This document shows positions 1 to 6,182 of a stretch of DNA of 10,137 bases, in pieces; within the stretch, counting starts at the first letter, position 1, and each line of letters begins with the position of its first letter. The notes under the pieces were generated by a model. That model worked only from the letters and a program-made list of their open reading frames with translations. It ran no database searches and was not told where the DNA came from. The stretch is from assembly GCA_937863945.1 (NCBI GenBank), contig CALMIB010000217.1, positions 1 through 10,137 on the forward strand, read 5' to 3'. Source of the stretch: an uncultured Longilinea sp. (GTDB taxonomy: Bacteria; Chloroflexota; Anaerolineae; Anaerolineales; Anaerolineaceae). The position numbers were made by a program, and so were the translations under genes.

Positions 1-205
1 ATAGGTACGATTATTACCATACTTTTGTTAAACCGTGGGAATATTTATAAGTTTTTGCAAATAAACAGTTTTGTCACTAATCCGCTTTTACCCATTTTGC
101 GAGAGAGCCAAAAAAACCTTGCCTGAAACAGGTATCACCGACACAACCCCGGCCAGGTCATTCGGCAGCCTGCATCTCAAAGCCCGCAAAGCCGGAAAAA
201 TCGGG

Positions 206-211
206 TATAAT
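206..211 (+). promoter_or_regulatory. Candidate -10 box upstream of the sortase gene
   Basis: A perfect TATAAT lies 49 bases before the sortase GTG start. No convincing -35 hexamer sits 16-18 bases upstream, so this is a partial match. The rest of positions 1-260 is AT-rich at the left end. It holds no ORF I would call and no clear hairpin terminator. Confidence 0.35.
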
Positions 212-260
212 TTCGCTGATTAAGCCCCGAGATTATGCAGCTTCGGAAACAGGAGCAGAA

Positions 261-1163
261 GTGGCTCGGAAGCGAACGATCGAAGACCTGACAACCGAAG
301 AACTACGCCACCTGTTGATGGAAAAACGGCGCGCTGAGCGCCAGGGCCGCCTGGATGCTTACCGGCGCACCGGCCGCGTGATCCAGGTAGAACCACGACC
401 CGAGACCGCCCCGCTGGAGGGATTGCGGACTGAGATACTGGAAGCCCCTTCGCCAGCGCCGCGTTCGCCCCGCCGGGTGTGGATGGACCGGCTGCTGTTT
501 GTGGTTGAATTCGCCGCCGTGATTGGCCTGGTGATTGTGCTGGTGAACACGTTCTACGGGTTGCAGGTCATCAACGCCGAAGCTGCGTCAGCGCTCATCC
601 AACCCACGCTGACGCCCACCCCGTTGATTCGGGCGGTTGTGCTGCCGTCAGGCCACACCCCGCCCAATTCGCCCGGCGGGTCGCAGTTCAACGAGGCCGA
701 AATCCCGGAACACCTGCGCCCGATGGTGCAAAGCCTGGCGAACCTGCCGCTGCCCACCGCCAGCCCCGAACAGGCGCAGCGCATTCAGATCGCGGCAATC
801 CGGGTGGATGCGCCGATTGTGATGGGCGATTTGCCCGAGCAGCTTAAAAAAGGTGTCGGTCAGAGCCTGATCAATCCGGTCAATCCCGGCCAAAAAGGCA
901 ACCTGGTCCTTTCAGCCCACAACGATATCTACGGGCAGATCTTCCGGGATCTCGACCAGTTGAAAGCCGGCGACGAGATTGTCATTTACACCAATCAACG
1001 GTCTTACGTTTACACGGTGCGCGAAACGCTCATCGTTCAACCTGATCAGGTGGAAGTGATGGCTCCAACCCGCGATGCGGTCGTCACGCTGATTTCGTGC
1101 TACCCGTATATGGTGGACAAGCAGCGTATCATCGTGGTGGCCGATTTGCGGGACGAACGCTAA
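261..1163 (+). CDS. Membrane-anchored sortase family transpeptidase
   Basis: A 300-residue sortase, a cysteine transpeptidase that cuts a sorting signal on an exported protein and joins it to the cell surface or to another subunit. The N-terminal 75 residues are charged and Pro-rich and probably cytoplasmic. One membrane segment spans about 78-97, followed by a Thr/Pro/Ser-rich linker (about 114-170). The catalytic beta-barrel runs from about 174 to the end. The triad is visible: His220 in LSAHND, Cys280 in TLISCYP and Arg289 in KQRIIVVADL. The order and spacing fit a sortase of the class D/E type, but I cannot fix the class. The start is GTG, with AGGAG five bases upstream at 251-255. The next gene, a tiny membrane protein, follows after about 95 bases. 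No substrate with an LPxTG-like signal is visible in the window. Confidence 0.88.
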   Translation: MARKRTIEDLTTEELRHLLMEKRRAERQGRLDAYRRTGRVIQVEPRPETAPLEGLRTEILEAPSPAPRSPRRVWMDRLLFVVEFAAVIGLVIVLVNTFYGLQVINAEAASALIQPTLTPTPLIRAVVLPSGHTPPNSPGGSQFNEAEIPEHLRPMVQSLANLPLPTASPEQAQRIQIAAIRVDAPIVMGDLPEQLKKGVGQSLINPVNPGQKGNLVLSAHNDIYGQIFRDLDQLKAGDEIVIYTNQRSYVYTVRETLIVQPDQVEVMAPTRDAVVTLISCYPYMVDKQRIIVVADLRDER

Positions 1164-1257
1164 AGGCCGGTCGGCAAAATCATGTCCAAACTGCGACTCT
1201 GTCGCGAGTAACATTTGACAGGTTGCTTGAATATTTGAAAGTCGATAGGAGATACGA

Positions 1258-1464
1258 ATGAGCAAGAAACAAAAGCGTCAGGTCTCTTCCGGAACGGTCA
1301 CTTCTGCCCCGGCAGCCGAAAAGATTGCCGCCAGCCGCATCACCAGCAGCTCGAATGAATTCACGCCTGATTACAGCCCGGTCATCCGCGACCTGAAGCG
1401 CATTGGCATCCTGGCAGGCAGCTTTATTGCCCTGCTGGTCATTTTGTCCTTCTTCCTGCGTTGA
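1258..1464 (+). CDS. Small single-pass membrane protein of unknown function
   Basis: A 68-residue protein that I do not recognise. The first 47 residues are hydrophilic, with a Lys/Arg-rich start (MSKKQKRQ) and a Ser/Thr/Ala-rich middle. A hydrophobic segment at about 48-66 ends with FFLR at the C-terminus. This looks like a tail-anchored or N-in single-pass protein with almost nothing beyond the membrane. The ATG has AGGAG six bases upstream (1247-1251), so translation is likely. It lies about 95 bases after the sortase on the same strand and may share its transcript. A sortase accessory role is possible only by position. There is no sorting motif and no cysteine. Confidence 0.65.
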   Translation: MSKKQKRQVSSGTVTSAPAAEKIAASRITSSSNEFTPDYSPVIRDLKRIGILAGSFIALLVILSFFLR

Positions 1465-1500
1465 TTTTCTTTTTCCGGGCGAAATCTCATCCCCCCAATC

Positions 1501-1536
1501 GCGGCAGAGAGACGCTGACAGGCGTTTCTTTGCCGT
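1501..1536 (+). terminator. Long hairpin after the small membrane protein gene
   Basis: Positions 1501-1515 pair with 1522-1536 over 15 positions, including G-U wobbles at 1501, 1507 and 1511, around the loop TGACAG. It lies between the stop at 1464 and the cysK promoter at 1578, where a terminator for the sortase transcript would be expected. The bases after the stem are TAAAAACC, not a U-run, so it is not a classical intrinsic terminator. It may instead end or protect the 3' end by another route. Confidence 0.4.
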
Positions 1537-1577
1537 TAAAAACCTGGTACAAGCACGGTTGAACATAGAAACTGGCC

Positions 1578-1605
1578 TTGACTTTCGATAAAATAGGTCT
1601 ATAAT
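1578..1605 (+). promoter_or_regulatory. Near-consensus housekeeping promoter for cysK-cysE
   Basis: TTGACT (1578-1583), a 16-base spacer and TATAAT (1600-1605) give 11 of 12 matches to the sigma-70 consensus. Transcription should start around 1611-1613. This leaves a 5' leader of about 240 bases before cysK, and the first ATG (1613) falls at or next to +1. Confidence 0.75.
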
Positions 1606-1612
1606 CTCGACT

Positions 1613-1678
1613 ATGTCTAGCAAAATTGTTGATGTAAAGAATTTGACCTGCATGTGTCTGGAGCGGGGCTCGTTGTAG
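1613..1678 (+). CDS. Candidate leaderless cysteine leader peptide
   Basis: A 21-codon ORF runs from ATG 1613 to TAG 1676-1678. Its peptide ends TCMCLERGSL, with Cys codons at 13 (TGC, 1649-1651) and 15 (TGT, 1655-1657). The ATG lies seven bases after the -10 box, so the mRNA would begin with AUG and no ribosome site is needed. The stop codon falls in the loop and stem of a hairpin (1662-1685), and a second, large hairpin follows before cysK. Known comparators are the leaderless Cys-rich short ORFs that act as cysteine-responsive attenuators before sulfur genes in mycobacteria. Here there are only two Cys codons, separated by Met, and translation is not shown. A chance ORF remains possible. 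Confidence 0.4.
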   Translation: MSSKIVDVKNLTCMCLERGSL

Positions 1679-1694
1679 CACCGCTGACCAGGTC
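1645..1694 (+). promoter_or_regulatory. First leader hairpin, overlapping the Cys codons
   Basis: The core stem pairs 1662-1666 with 1681-1685, continued by 1668-1670 with 1677-1679 around a six-base loop. Two outer pairings compete. CTGG 1658-1661 can pair with CCAG 1688-1691, or GACCTG 1645-1650 with CAGGTC 1689-1694. A ribosome on the Cys codons (1649-1657) would cover the left outer arm, and one at the stop would open the core stem. This is the arrangement expected of ribosome-dependent attenuation. The function is inferred. Confidence 0.4.
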
Positions 1695-1710
1695 CATTCG
1701 TACATCCTGA

Positions 1711-1810
1711 CGGCCAACTGGCAAGCGGCGAACAACAGCCCCGCGATTCCCGAATGGGAAAAGCTGGTCTTTTGCCCGCCGTTTTGTTTTGCCAGTTGGC
1801 CGAGTCTTTT
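1711..1810 (+). terminator. Large compound hairpin in the cysK leader, possible attenuator
   Basis: A perfect 14-base inverted repeat, 1711-1724 with 1789-1802, encloses further stems: 1726-1730 with 1777-1781, 1736-1739 with 1763-1766, and 1747-1751 with 1756-1760 around GAAT. The outer stem is followed by AGTCTTTT, a weak U-run. It could be an intrinsic attenuator of cysK or the 3' end of a separate ~190-base RNA starting at about 1612. The ribosome site of cysK (1838-1842) lies outside it, which favours control of transcription over translation. I found no strong antiterminator pairing. Confidence 0.45.
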
Positions 1811-1849
1811 AACACTTCACTTTTTATTCGTACTTTTAGGAGAAACCAC

Positions 1850-2782
1850 ATGAAAATCGCGAATAACGTCACTGAACTGATCGGGAATACACCGCTCGTT
1901 CGCCTGAATCGCCTAACCAAAGACAGCGTGGCCGAAGTGGTCGCCAAGCTGGAATTCTTCAACCCGGCGCACAGCGTCAAAGACCGCATTGGCGTGGCCA
2001 TGCTCGACGCGGCCGAAAAAGCCGGCAAGATCAAGCCAGATACGATCATCCTTGAGCCCACCAGCGGTAACACCGGCATCGCGCTGGCATTTGTCGCCGC
2101 CGCGCGCGGCTATCAATGCACCCTGGTAATGCCGGAAACGATGAGCAAAGAACGCCGCATGCTGTTGCGCGCCTACGGCGCCGAACTGATCCTCACTCCC
2201 GGCTCCGAGGGCATGGCCGGCGCCATCCGCAAAGCGGAAGAACTGGCAGCCAGCGACTCGCGTTATTTCATCCCGCAGCAATTTAACAACCCGGCCAACC
2301 CCGAAATCCACCGCCGCACCACCGCCGAAGAAATCTGGCGCGACACCGACGGCAAAGTCGATTTCGTGGTGGCGGGCGTGGGCACCGGCGGCACCATCAC
2401 CGGCATCGGCGAGGTGATCAAATCGCGCAAGGCCTCCTTCAAAGCCATCGCCGTCGAACCTGATGCCTCGCCGGTTCTTTCCGGCGGCGTGAAGGGGCCG
2501 CACCCCATCCAGGGCATTGGCGCCGGGTTCGTTCCACAAGTATTGAACACCCAAATTTACGATGAGATCATCCGCGTCAAGGCGGAAGATGCCTTTGCCA
2601 CCGCACGCGAGATGGCGCGGCGCGAAGGCCTGCTGGTGGGCATCAGTTCGGGCGCAGCAACCTGGGCCGCGTTGCAGGTGGCCCGCCGCCCCGAAAACGC
2701 CGGCAAGCTGATCGTGGTGATCATTCCGTCCTTTGGCGAACGCTATTTGAGCACACCCCTGTTCGCGGATCTGACAGATTGA
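1850..2782 (+). CDS. cysK: Cysteine synthase (O-acetylserine sulfhydrylase A)
   Basis: A 310-residue PLP enzyme of fold type II that makes cysteine from O-acetylserine and sulfide in the cytoplasm. Visible motifs are: the opening NVTELIGNTPLVRLNR; the Schiff-base Lys44 in HSVKDR; the substrate loop TSGNTG at 71-76; the PLP phosphate loop GVGTGGT at 177-183; and GISSGAA at 264-270, with the Ser expected to contact the PLP ring nitrogen. Length is normal for CysK. I chose ATG 1850 because AGGAG lies seven bases upstream (1838-1842) and the protein then starts exactly where the family does. The frame stays open upstream to 1754, but that stretch is the structured leader. cysE follows after 43 bases, so the two genes form an operon. 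Cystathionine beta-synthase is a related alternative, but the lone catalytic domain next to cysE makes CysK the better call. Confidence 0.95.
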   Translation: MKIANNVTELIGNTPLVRLNRLTKDSVAEVVAKLEFFNPAHSVKDRIGVAMLDAAEKAGKIKPDTIILEPTSGNTGIALAFVAAARGYQCTLVMPETMSKERRMLLRAYGAELILTPGSEGMAGAIRKAEELAASDSRYFIPQQFNNPANPEIHRRTTAEEIWRDTDGKVDFVVAGVGTGGTITGIGEVIKSRKASFKAIAVEPDASPVLSGGVKGPHPIQGIGAGFVPQVLNTQIYDEIIRVKAEDAFATAREMARREGLLVGISSGAATWAALQVARRPENAGKLIVVIIPSFGERYLSTPLFADLTD

Positions 2783-2825
2783 CAATTCCCGGCAGTCAGC
2801 TTACCGGTAAAAGGCAGGGATTACG

Positions 2826-3617
2826 ATGAAACTATTGCACACCCTTCAGGATGATTTGCGTGCCGTTTTCGAACGCGACCCGGCCGCGCGCACCCGCTTT
2901 GAAGTGATTTTAAGCTATCCCGGGCTGCACGCGCTGTGGAGCCACCGGGCCGCGCATTGGCTGTGGACTCACCGGCTCAAGTTGGCCGGGCGGTGGCTGT
3001 CGCAATTGACGCGCTTTTTCACCGGCATCGAAATCCACCCGGGCGCAACCATCGGCTCTGGCTTCTTCATTGACCACGGCATGGGCGTGGTCATCGGCGA
3101 GACCGCCGAAATTGGCAATAACGTCACGCTCTACCACGGTGTCACCCTGGGCGGTGTCAGCCTGGAGAAGGGCAAGCGCCACCCCACCATCGAGGATAAT
3201 GTAGTCATCGGCGCGGGCGCCAAGGTGCTCGGCAACATCCGGGTGGGGCCAGGCAGCCGCATTGGCGCAAATGCCGTGGTGGTCAAAAGCGTGCCGGCCA
3301 ATTCAGTGGTGGTCGGCGTACCCGGCCAGGTGGTGGTGCGCAGCAGGCCCAAGGATGAAATGGTGGACCTGCATCACGACCGGCTTCCCGATACGATCGG
3401 CCAATCCATGGCTTCGGTGATGAACCGGCTGGAAACGGTCGAAAAGCTGTTGAACGTGCACATGGTGGATCTGCACGCCGGCGGCAAAATACCCGCCAAC
3501 GGCAACGGCCGCGAGCGCGAGGTGGTCGCCATCGGAAAAGACGAACCTCAATCCAAAAAGGCGCATGTGCACGCCCCGCAGGACGGTCTCTGGCAGGGTG
3601 AAGATTTTATGATCTGA
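2826..3617 (+). CDS. cysE: Serine O-acetyltransferase
   Basis: A 263-residue enzyme that acetylates L-serine with acetyl-CoA, the step before CysK. A short N-terminal helical region (1-65) is followed by the left-handed beta-helix of hexapeptide repeats, about 66-172. The active-site segment FIDHGMGVVIGETAEIG includes Asp83-His84, matching the catalytic Asp-His of the family. YHGVTLGGV and KRHPTI follow in the usual order. The N-terminus is short, as in compact bacterial forms. The region after about 175 is unusually long: a predicted helix (about 190-212), a charged linker, and a tail ending in Ile263. A C-terminal Ile is the known anchor by which CysE inserts into the CysK active site. AGGGA lies five bases before the ATG. 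A terminator follows within 20 bases. Confidence 0.93.
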   Translation: MKLLHTLQDDLRAVFERDPAARTRFEVILSYPGLHALWSHRAAHWLWTHRLKLAGRWLSQLTRFFTGIEIHPGATIGSGFFIDHGMGVVIGETAEIGNNVTLYHGVTLGGVSLEKGKRHPTIEDNVVIGAGAKVLGNIRVGPGSRIGANAVVVKSVPANSVVVGVPGQVVVRSRPKDEMVDLHHDRLPDTIGQSMASVMNRLETVEKLLNVHMVDLHAGGKIPANGNGREREVVAIGKDEPQSKKAHVHAPQDGLWQGEDFMI

Positions 3618-3633
3618 CCCATTTTTCAGTCAC

Positions 3634-3664
3634 AAAAGCACAGCCTTGTCGGGCTGTGCTTTTT
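3634..3664. terminator. Bidirectional intrinsic terminator after cysE
   Basis: AAAAGCACAGCC (3634-3645) pairs perfectly with GGCTGTGCTTTT (3652-3663) around a six-base loop, with T-runs on both strands. It ends cysK-cysE and can also serve the converging LysM gene, whose stop is at 3683-3685. Confidence 0.9.
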
Positions 3665-3682
3665 GTTGTCATCAGAGGCACA

Positions 3683-4237
3683 TTAATTCTTCCGAAAACC
3701 AAAGTAATATACCGCCGCCAGCCCCAGCACCGACACCGCCAGGAAACCAATGCCCAATCCGCGCCGCGTGGAAGATTCCAACTGGCGGAAATCGGGCACC
3801 AGCGGGCGCGCCGTGGGCGACGGGATGGGCGTGATGGTGCGCGTGGGGCGCGGCGTGACCGGCGTGGGTGAGAGCGTGGCCGTGCGCGTGGGCGGCCGCA
3901 GCGTGCTGGTGGGCGTGGGCGTGATGGTGGGGGTCGGCGCCAGGCGGATGATCAATTTTTGCCCGGGAAACAGGATCGGGTTCGTACCGCTCAGGTTGTT
4001 CAACCTTACCAACTCATCCCGGTCCACACCATAGGCCTCGACCAGCATCCACAGCGTCTGGCCGTACTGGACTTCATGGATGATGGAGCCGTCCGCCTCC
4101 GGCGTCGAAGGCGTAACCGGCACAATATCCTGCACCACCGGCGTTCCGCCGGACTGCGCATGCGCGGCCGCCGGCCGGCCGGCAAAACCCGCCAGTAAAA
4201 CAAGTCCCAACAGGGTCAGGTATAAAAATCGACGCAT
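3683..4237 (-). CDS. Secreted LysM protein with Thr/Pro linker and C-terminal membrane anchor
   Basis: A 184-residue exported protein. A signal peptide occupies about 1-27 (RR, a hydrophobic core, then AHA before QSG). One LysM domain spans about 52-97, with VQYGQTLWML at its start and LFPGQKLIIRL at its end. LysM domains bind N-acetylglucosamine glycans such as peptidoglycan. A Thr/Pro-rich linker (about 101-147) leads to a membrane segment at about 160-180 and a short FRKN tail. The mature protein would be held in the membrane by its C-terminus with LysM reaching the wall. There is no enzymatic domain and no LPxTG motif, so it is probably not a sortase substrate. The ATG has no ribosome site, but a -10 box sits ten bases upstream, which suggests a leaderless mRNA. 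The upstream neighbour on the strand is the CBS-pair gene, 52 bases away. Confidence 0.82.
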   Translation of the reverse strand: MRRFLYLTLLGLVLLAGFAGRPAAAHAQSGGTPVVQDIVPVTPSTPEADGSIIHEVQYGQTLWMLVEAYGVDRDELVRLNNLSGTNPILFPGQKLIIRLAPTPTITPTPTSTLRPPTRTATLSPTPVTPRPTRTITPIPSPTARPLVPDFRQLESSTRRGLGIGFLAVSVLGLAAVYYFGFRKN

Positions 4238-4247
4238 CGTGGCATGA

Positions 4248-4253
4248 ATTATA
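4248..4253 (-). promoter_or_regulatory. -10 box giving a near-leaderless LysM transcript
   Basis: TATAAT on the minus strand ends ten bases before the LysM ATG, so the predicted 5' untranslated region is only about three bases. No Shine-Dalgarno is present between them. The -35 region is poor (TTGTGC with an 18-base spacer at best). Confidence 0.5.
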
Positions 4254-4289
4254 CCGCGATGCGCCGGAGACGCACAAAAATGGCTTGCG

Positions 4290-4709
4290 CTAGCTCAGCG
4301 CGCGTTCGCTGAAGCCTTTGCCCATCCCTTCAGCCACAAGTAAGAAGTCAGTTGACGAAATCATGCCGATGATTTCGTGTTTCTCATTGACCACGGGCAA
4401 ATGATGAACACGAGCCTCTTTCATTTTCGCGGCACATTCGGGCAGCGACATGTGCGCTTCGACGGTGATGAGCGGTGAATTCATGATTTCGCGGACTTTG
4501 GTTTTAGACGGATCACGCTGCTGGGCAACAATTTTATCCACGATATCGATCGAGGTTACTATGCCGTATTCCGGATTGGTGTCTGATTTACTGACAATCA
4601 GGCTGCTGATGTAGCGATGGCGCATTTTCTCCAATGCCTCGCTCACCATACTTTCAGGGTCAATATAGACGATTAGTTCCTTCATCCAATCCTTCACGCT
4701 GAGTTGCAT
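4290..4709 (-). CDS. Stand-alone CBS-domain pair protein
   Basis: A 139-residue protein made almost only of two CBS domains, about 1-62 and 73-125. The first carries YGIVTSIDIV and the second HHLPVVNEKHEIIGMISSTDFLL, each ending in the S/T-x-x-D pattern that contacts the ribose and phosphate of bound nucleotide in many CBS pairs. Such proteins (Bateman modules) commonly bind AMP, ATP or related adenosine ligands and regulate partners. No effector domain is attached. The frame allows an ATG at 4736, but ATG 4709 has AAGGAG seven bases upstream (4717-4722), so I take the shorter form. It lies downstream of the adenosine deaminase-like gene on the same strand, and a second CBS-pair gene lies beyond that enzyme. 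The regulated partner is unknown. Confidence 0.85.
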   Translation of the reverse strand: MQLSVKDWMKELIVYIDPESMVSEALEKMRHRYISSLIVSKSDTNPEYGIVTSIDIVDKIVAQQRDPSKTKVREIMNSPLITVEAHMSLPECAAKMKEARVHHLPVVNEKHEIIGMISSTDFLLVAEGMGKGFSERALS

Positions 4710-4795
4710 AATCCGTCTCCTTATTTCAGTGGTCATTGAAAGGACGATTTTCCGTACAGTATTTAGCCCGCAAAGTAATCAGGGAGTGTATTAAG

Positions 4796-4823
4796 AGTAT
4801 AGCAGAAAGGGAATGAAAAACAA
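4796..4823 (-). promoter_or_regulatory. Candidate promoter of the first CBS-pair gene
   Basis: On the minus strand, TTGTTT (4818-4823), a 16-base spacer and TATACT (4796-4801) lie about 90 bases before the ATG. The -35 is only half matched and overlaps the U-run of the terminator after the deaminase gene. Confidence 0.4.
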
Positions 4824-4839
4824 CCTGACGATTGGTCAG
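4816..4839 (-). terminator. Weak intrinsic terminator after the deaminase gene
   Basis: CTGAC pairs with GTCAG (4835-4839 with 4825-4829) around a five-base loop on the minus strand. GTTG and five Ts follow. The stem is short, so read-through into the CBS-pair gene is likely. Confidence 0.4.
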
Positions 4840-4896
4840 CCTTTGGTATGTGCATCAACCTGCGAAACAGGAGCTTGATCACTAAAGCTGCCAGAG

Positions 4897-5949
4897 TCAA
4901 TCGACGGCGGCATCGAGTTGCCGGGTAATTCGCCGGAGTAGATCCATTTTTTCAACTTCGCTCAAAAAAGATGCCCGCACAGCCGCGAGGATCACTGCGG
5001 CCAACGCCGCATGCGAGAGTCCGAACTCCTCCGCTGCCACGCGGTATTCATCGCTGAGGGTGATTTGCGAAATGCCCGGATCGTCGGTATTCAAGGTCAC
5101 GTTCAAACCTTCAGCGAGCATACGCCGGATGGGGTGAGCCTTCAGGGCGGGCACCACGCCGGACTGAAAATTGCTGGTCACGCACACCTCGAAAGCGGTC
5201 TGGCGTTCGCGCGCCAGTGCCGCCACCGCCTGGTCTTCCATCACACGCACGCCGTGCCCGATCCGGTCAGCCTGAAACACCTCGATTGCCTCGCGGACGT
5301 TGCCAGGTCCGCCCCACTCGCCGGCATGCACGGTGACTTTTAAACCACCGTTCTGAGCGGCGCGAAACACATCCAAAAAAGGGAAAGCGCTAAAATCCGC
5401 TTCATTTCCAGCCAGGTCCAGCGCCACAATGCCGCGCTGCCTGCGCTGGAGCGCCAGTTCAACCACCTGCGCGGCAATGTCCACGCTTTCGTGGCGGTTG
5501 ACGCTGACAATCAGACGGGTGGGAAGGTCGAAATCGCGGCTGGCGGCTGCCGCGCTCTCGCACACCCAATCCATTACCTCACCCAGCGCAAAACCGCGCA
5601 CGCGGGCCAACGCCAGCGGGGTGAAGCGCAGTTCCAAATAGCGCACGCCATCGGTACTGGCATCCTCGATCGCCTCGCGCGTCACGCGGGCGATGATTTC
5701 TGGCGTTTGATAAAACTGCCGCAAAGCTTGAAATTTGGAAAGAAAAACCGTTGAATTCAATGGCTCGTCTGGCTGAATCTGCACAAGCGTGTGCAGCGCA
5801 TCCGCGCGGACCGGCAGGGTGATGGCCTGCTGGCGGGCAATCTCCAATAACGTATTGACTCTCAGCGTTCCTTCCAGGTGGCGGTGAAGATCCACCTTTG
5901 GAAGATGCTGGTAATATCCCTGTGCTGTTACCGGTGCGTACCACCCCAT
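4897..5949 (-). CDS. add: Adenosine deaminase family enzyme
   Basis: A 350-residue zinc amidohydrolase, expected to turn adenosine into inosine and ammonia in purine salvage. The metal and catalytic residues are all present: His22 and His24 in DLHRHLEG, His208 and Glu211 in VHAGEWG, His232 in RIGHGVR, and Asp289-Asp290 in LNTDDPGI. The spacing between these motifs matches bacterial adenosine deaminase closely, as does TSNFQSG at 259-265. Adenine deaminase-like and aminodeoxyfutalosine deaminase share this fold, so the exact substrate is not certain. The frame is open for 80 more codons upstream. I chose ATG 5949 because GAGGGGG precedes it, a -10 box lies at 5983-5988, and family members begin just before the LHRHLEG motif. 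It is divergent from one CBS-pair gene and upstream of another. Confidence 0.87.
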   Translation of the reverse strand: MGWYAPVTAQGYYQHLPKVDLHRHLEGTLRVNTLLEIARQQAITLPVRADALHTLVQIQPDEPLNSTVFLSKFQALRQFYQTPEIIARVTREAIEDASTDGVRYLELRFTPLALARVRGFALGEVMDWVCESAAAASRDFDLPTRLIVSVNRHESVDIAAQVVELALQRRQRGIVALDLAGNEADFSAFPFLDVFRAAQNGGLKVTVHAGEWGGPGNVREAIEVFQADRIGHGVRVMEDQAVAALARERQTAFEVCVTSNFQSGVVPALKAHPIRRMLAEGLNVTLNTDDPGISQITLSDEYRVAAEEFGLSHAALAAVILAAVRASFLSEVEKMDLLRRITRQLDAAVD

Positions 5950-5982
5950 GCCTGCCCCCTCAAACCGACCTGTCTTGCACAG

Positions 5983-5988
5983 ATTATA
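5983..5988 (-). promoter_or_regulatory. -10 box of the deaminase gene
   Basis: TATAAT on the minus strand lies 33 bases before the chosen ATG, predicting a 5' untranslated region of about 27 bases that contains the GAGGGGG ribosome site. No good -35 is visible. This supports ATG 5949 over the upstream in-frame starts. Confidence 0.45.
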
Positions 5989-6097
5989 TACCAACCCGCA
6001 AATCCGGTTGCCGTTTAGGCAGCCGGCAGGCGGTTTGTTATGAAAATGCAAAGTCAAATCCAGGAGATTCGAATGTTTTATTATCAGGTAAACTTTG

Positions 6098-6103
6098 TAT
6101 AAT
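6098..6103 (+). promoter_or_regulatory. -10 box of the second CBS-pair gene
   Basis: TATAAT lies 79 bases before the ATG, inside the 233-base divergent region between the deaminase and CBS genes. The -35 is weak (TTTTAT at 6076-6081). A small hairpin, GCAAG (6139-6143) with CTTGC (6147-6151), lies between this box and the ribosome site. Confidence 0.5.
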
Positions 6104-6182
6104 ATGATCAATCTCAAGCAACCATTGCAAAGCCGCAGGCAAGCTGCTTGCAGACTTCCCGGCGGCGATCCAGGAGGTAAAC

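Noticed and set aside
1215..1243. Promoter for the 68-residue gene from a perfect TTGACA at 1215-1220
   Set aside because: No -10-like hexamer lies 15-19 bases downstream, so the match is probably chance.
1754..1849. Upstream in-frame start adding 32 residues to CysK
   Set aside because: The added residues lie in the structured leader, have no family match and no ribosome site, while ATG 1850 has AGGAG at ideal distance.
1613..1850. T-box or SAM riboswitch in the cysK leader
   Set aside because: The segment GTAGCACCGC loosely recalls the T-box bulge, but the conserved core (UGGNACCGCG) is not matched and no convincing specifier stem is present. The SAM-I core is also absent.
1913..2785. Long minus-strand ORFs opposite cysK, rpsB and pyrH
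   Set aside because: They are shadows of GC-rich plus-strand genes. Their proteins have composition typical of antisense frames, with no domain or start signal.
3790..3950. GTGGGC-type low-complexity repeat on the plus strand
   Set aside because: This is the minus-strand coding sequence of the Thr/Pro linker of the LysM protein, not a separate repeat element.
6041..6103. Micro-ORF of 20 codons starting at ATG 6041 before the second CBS-pair gene
   Set aside because: It has no ribosome site, and it ends within the -10 box of the downstream gene.
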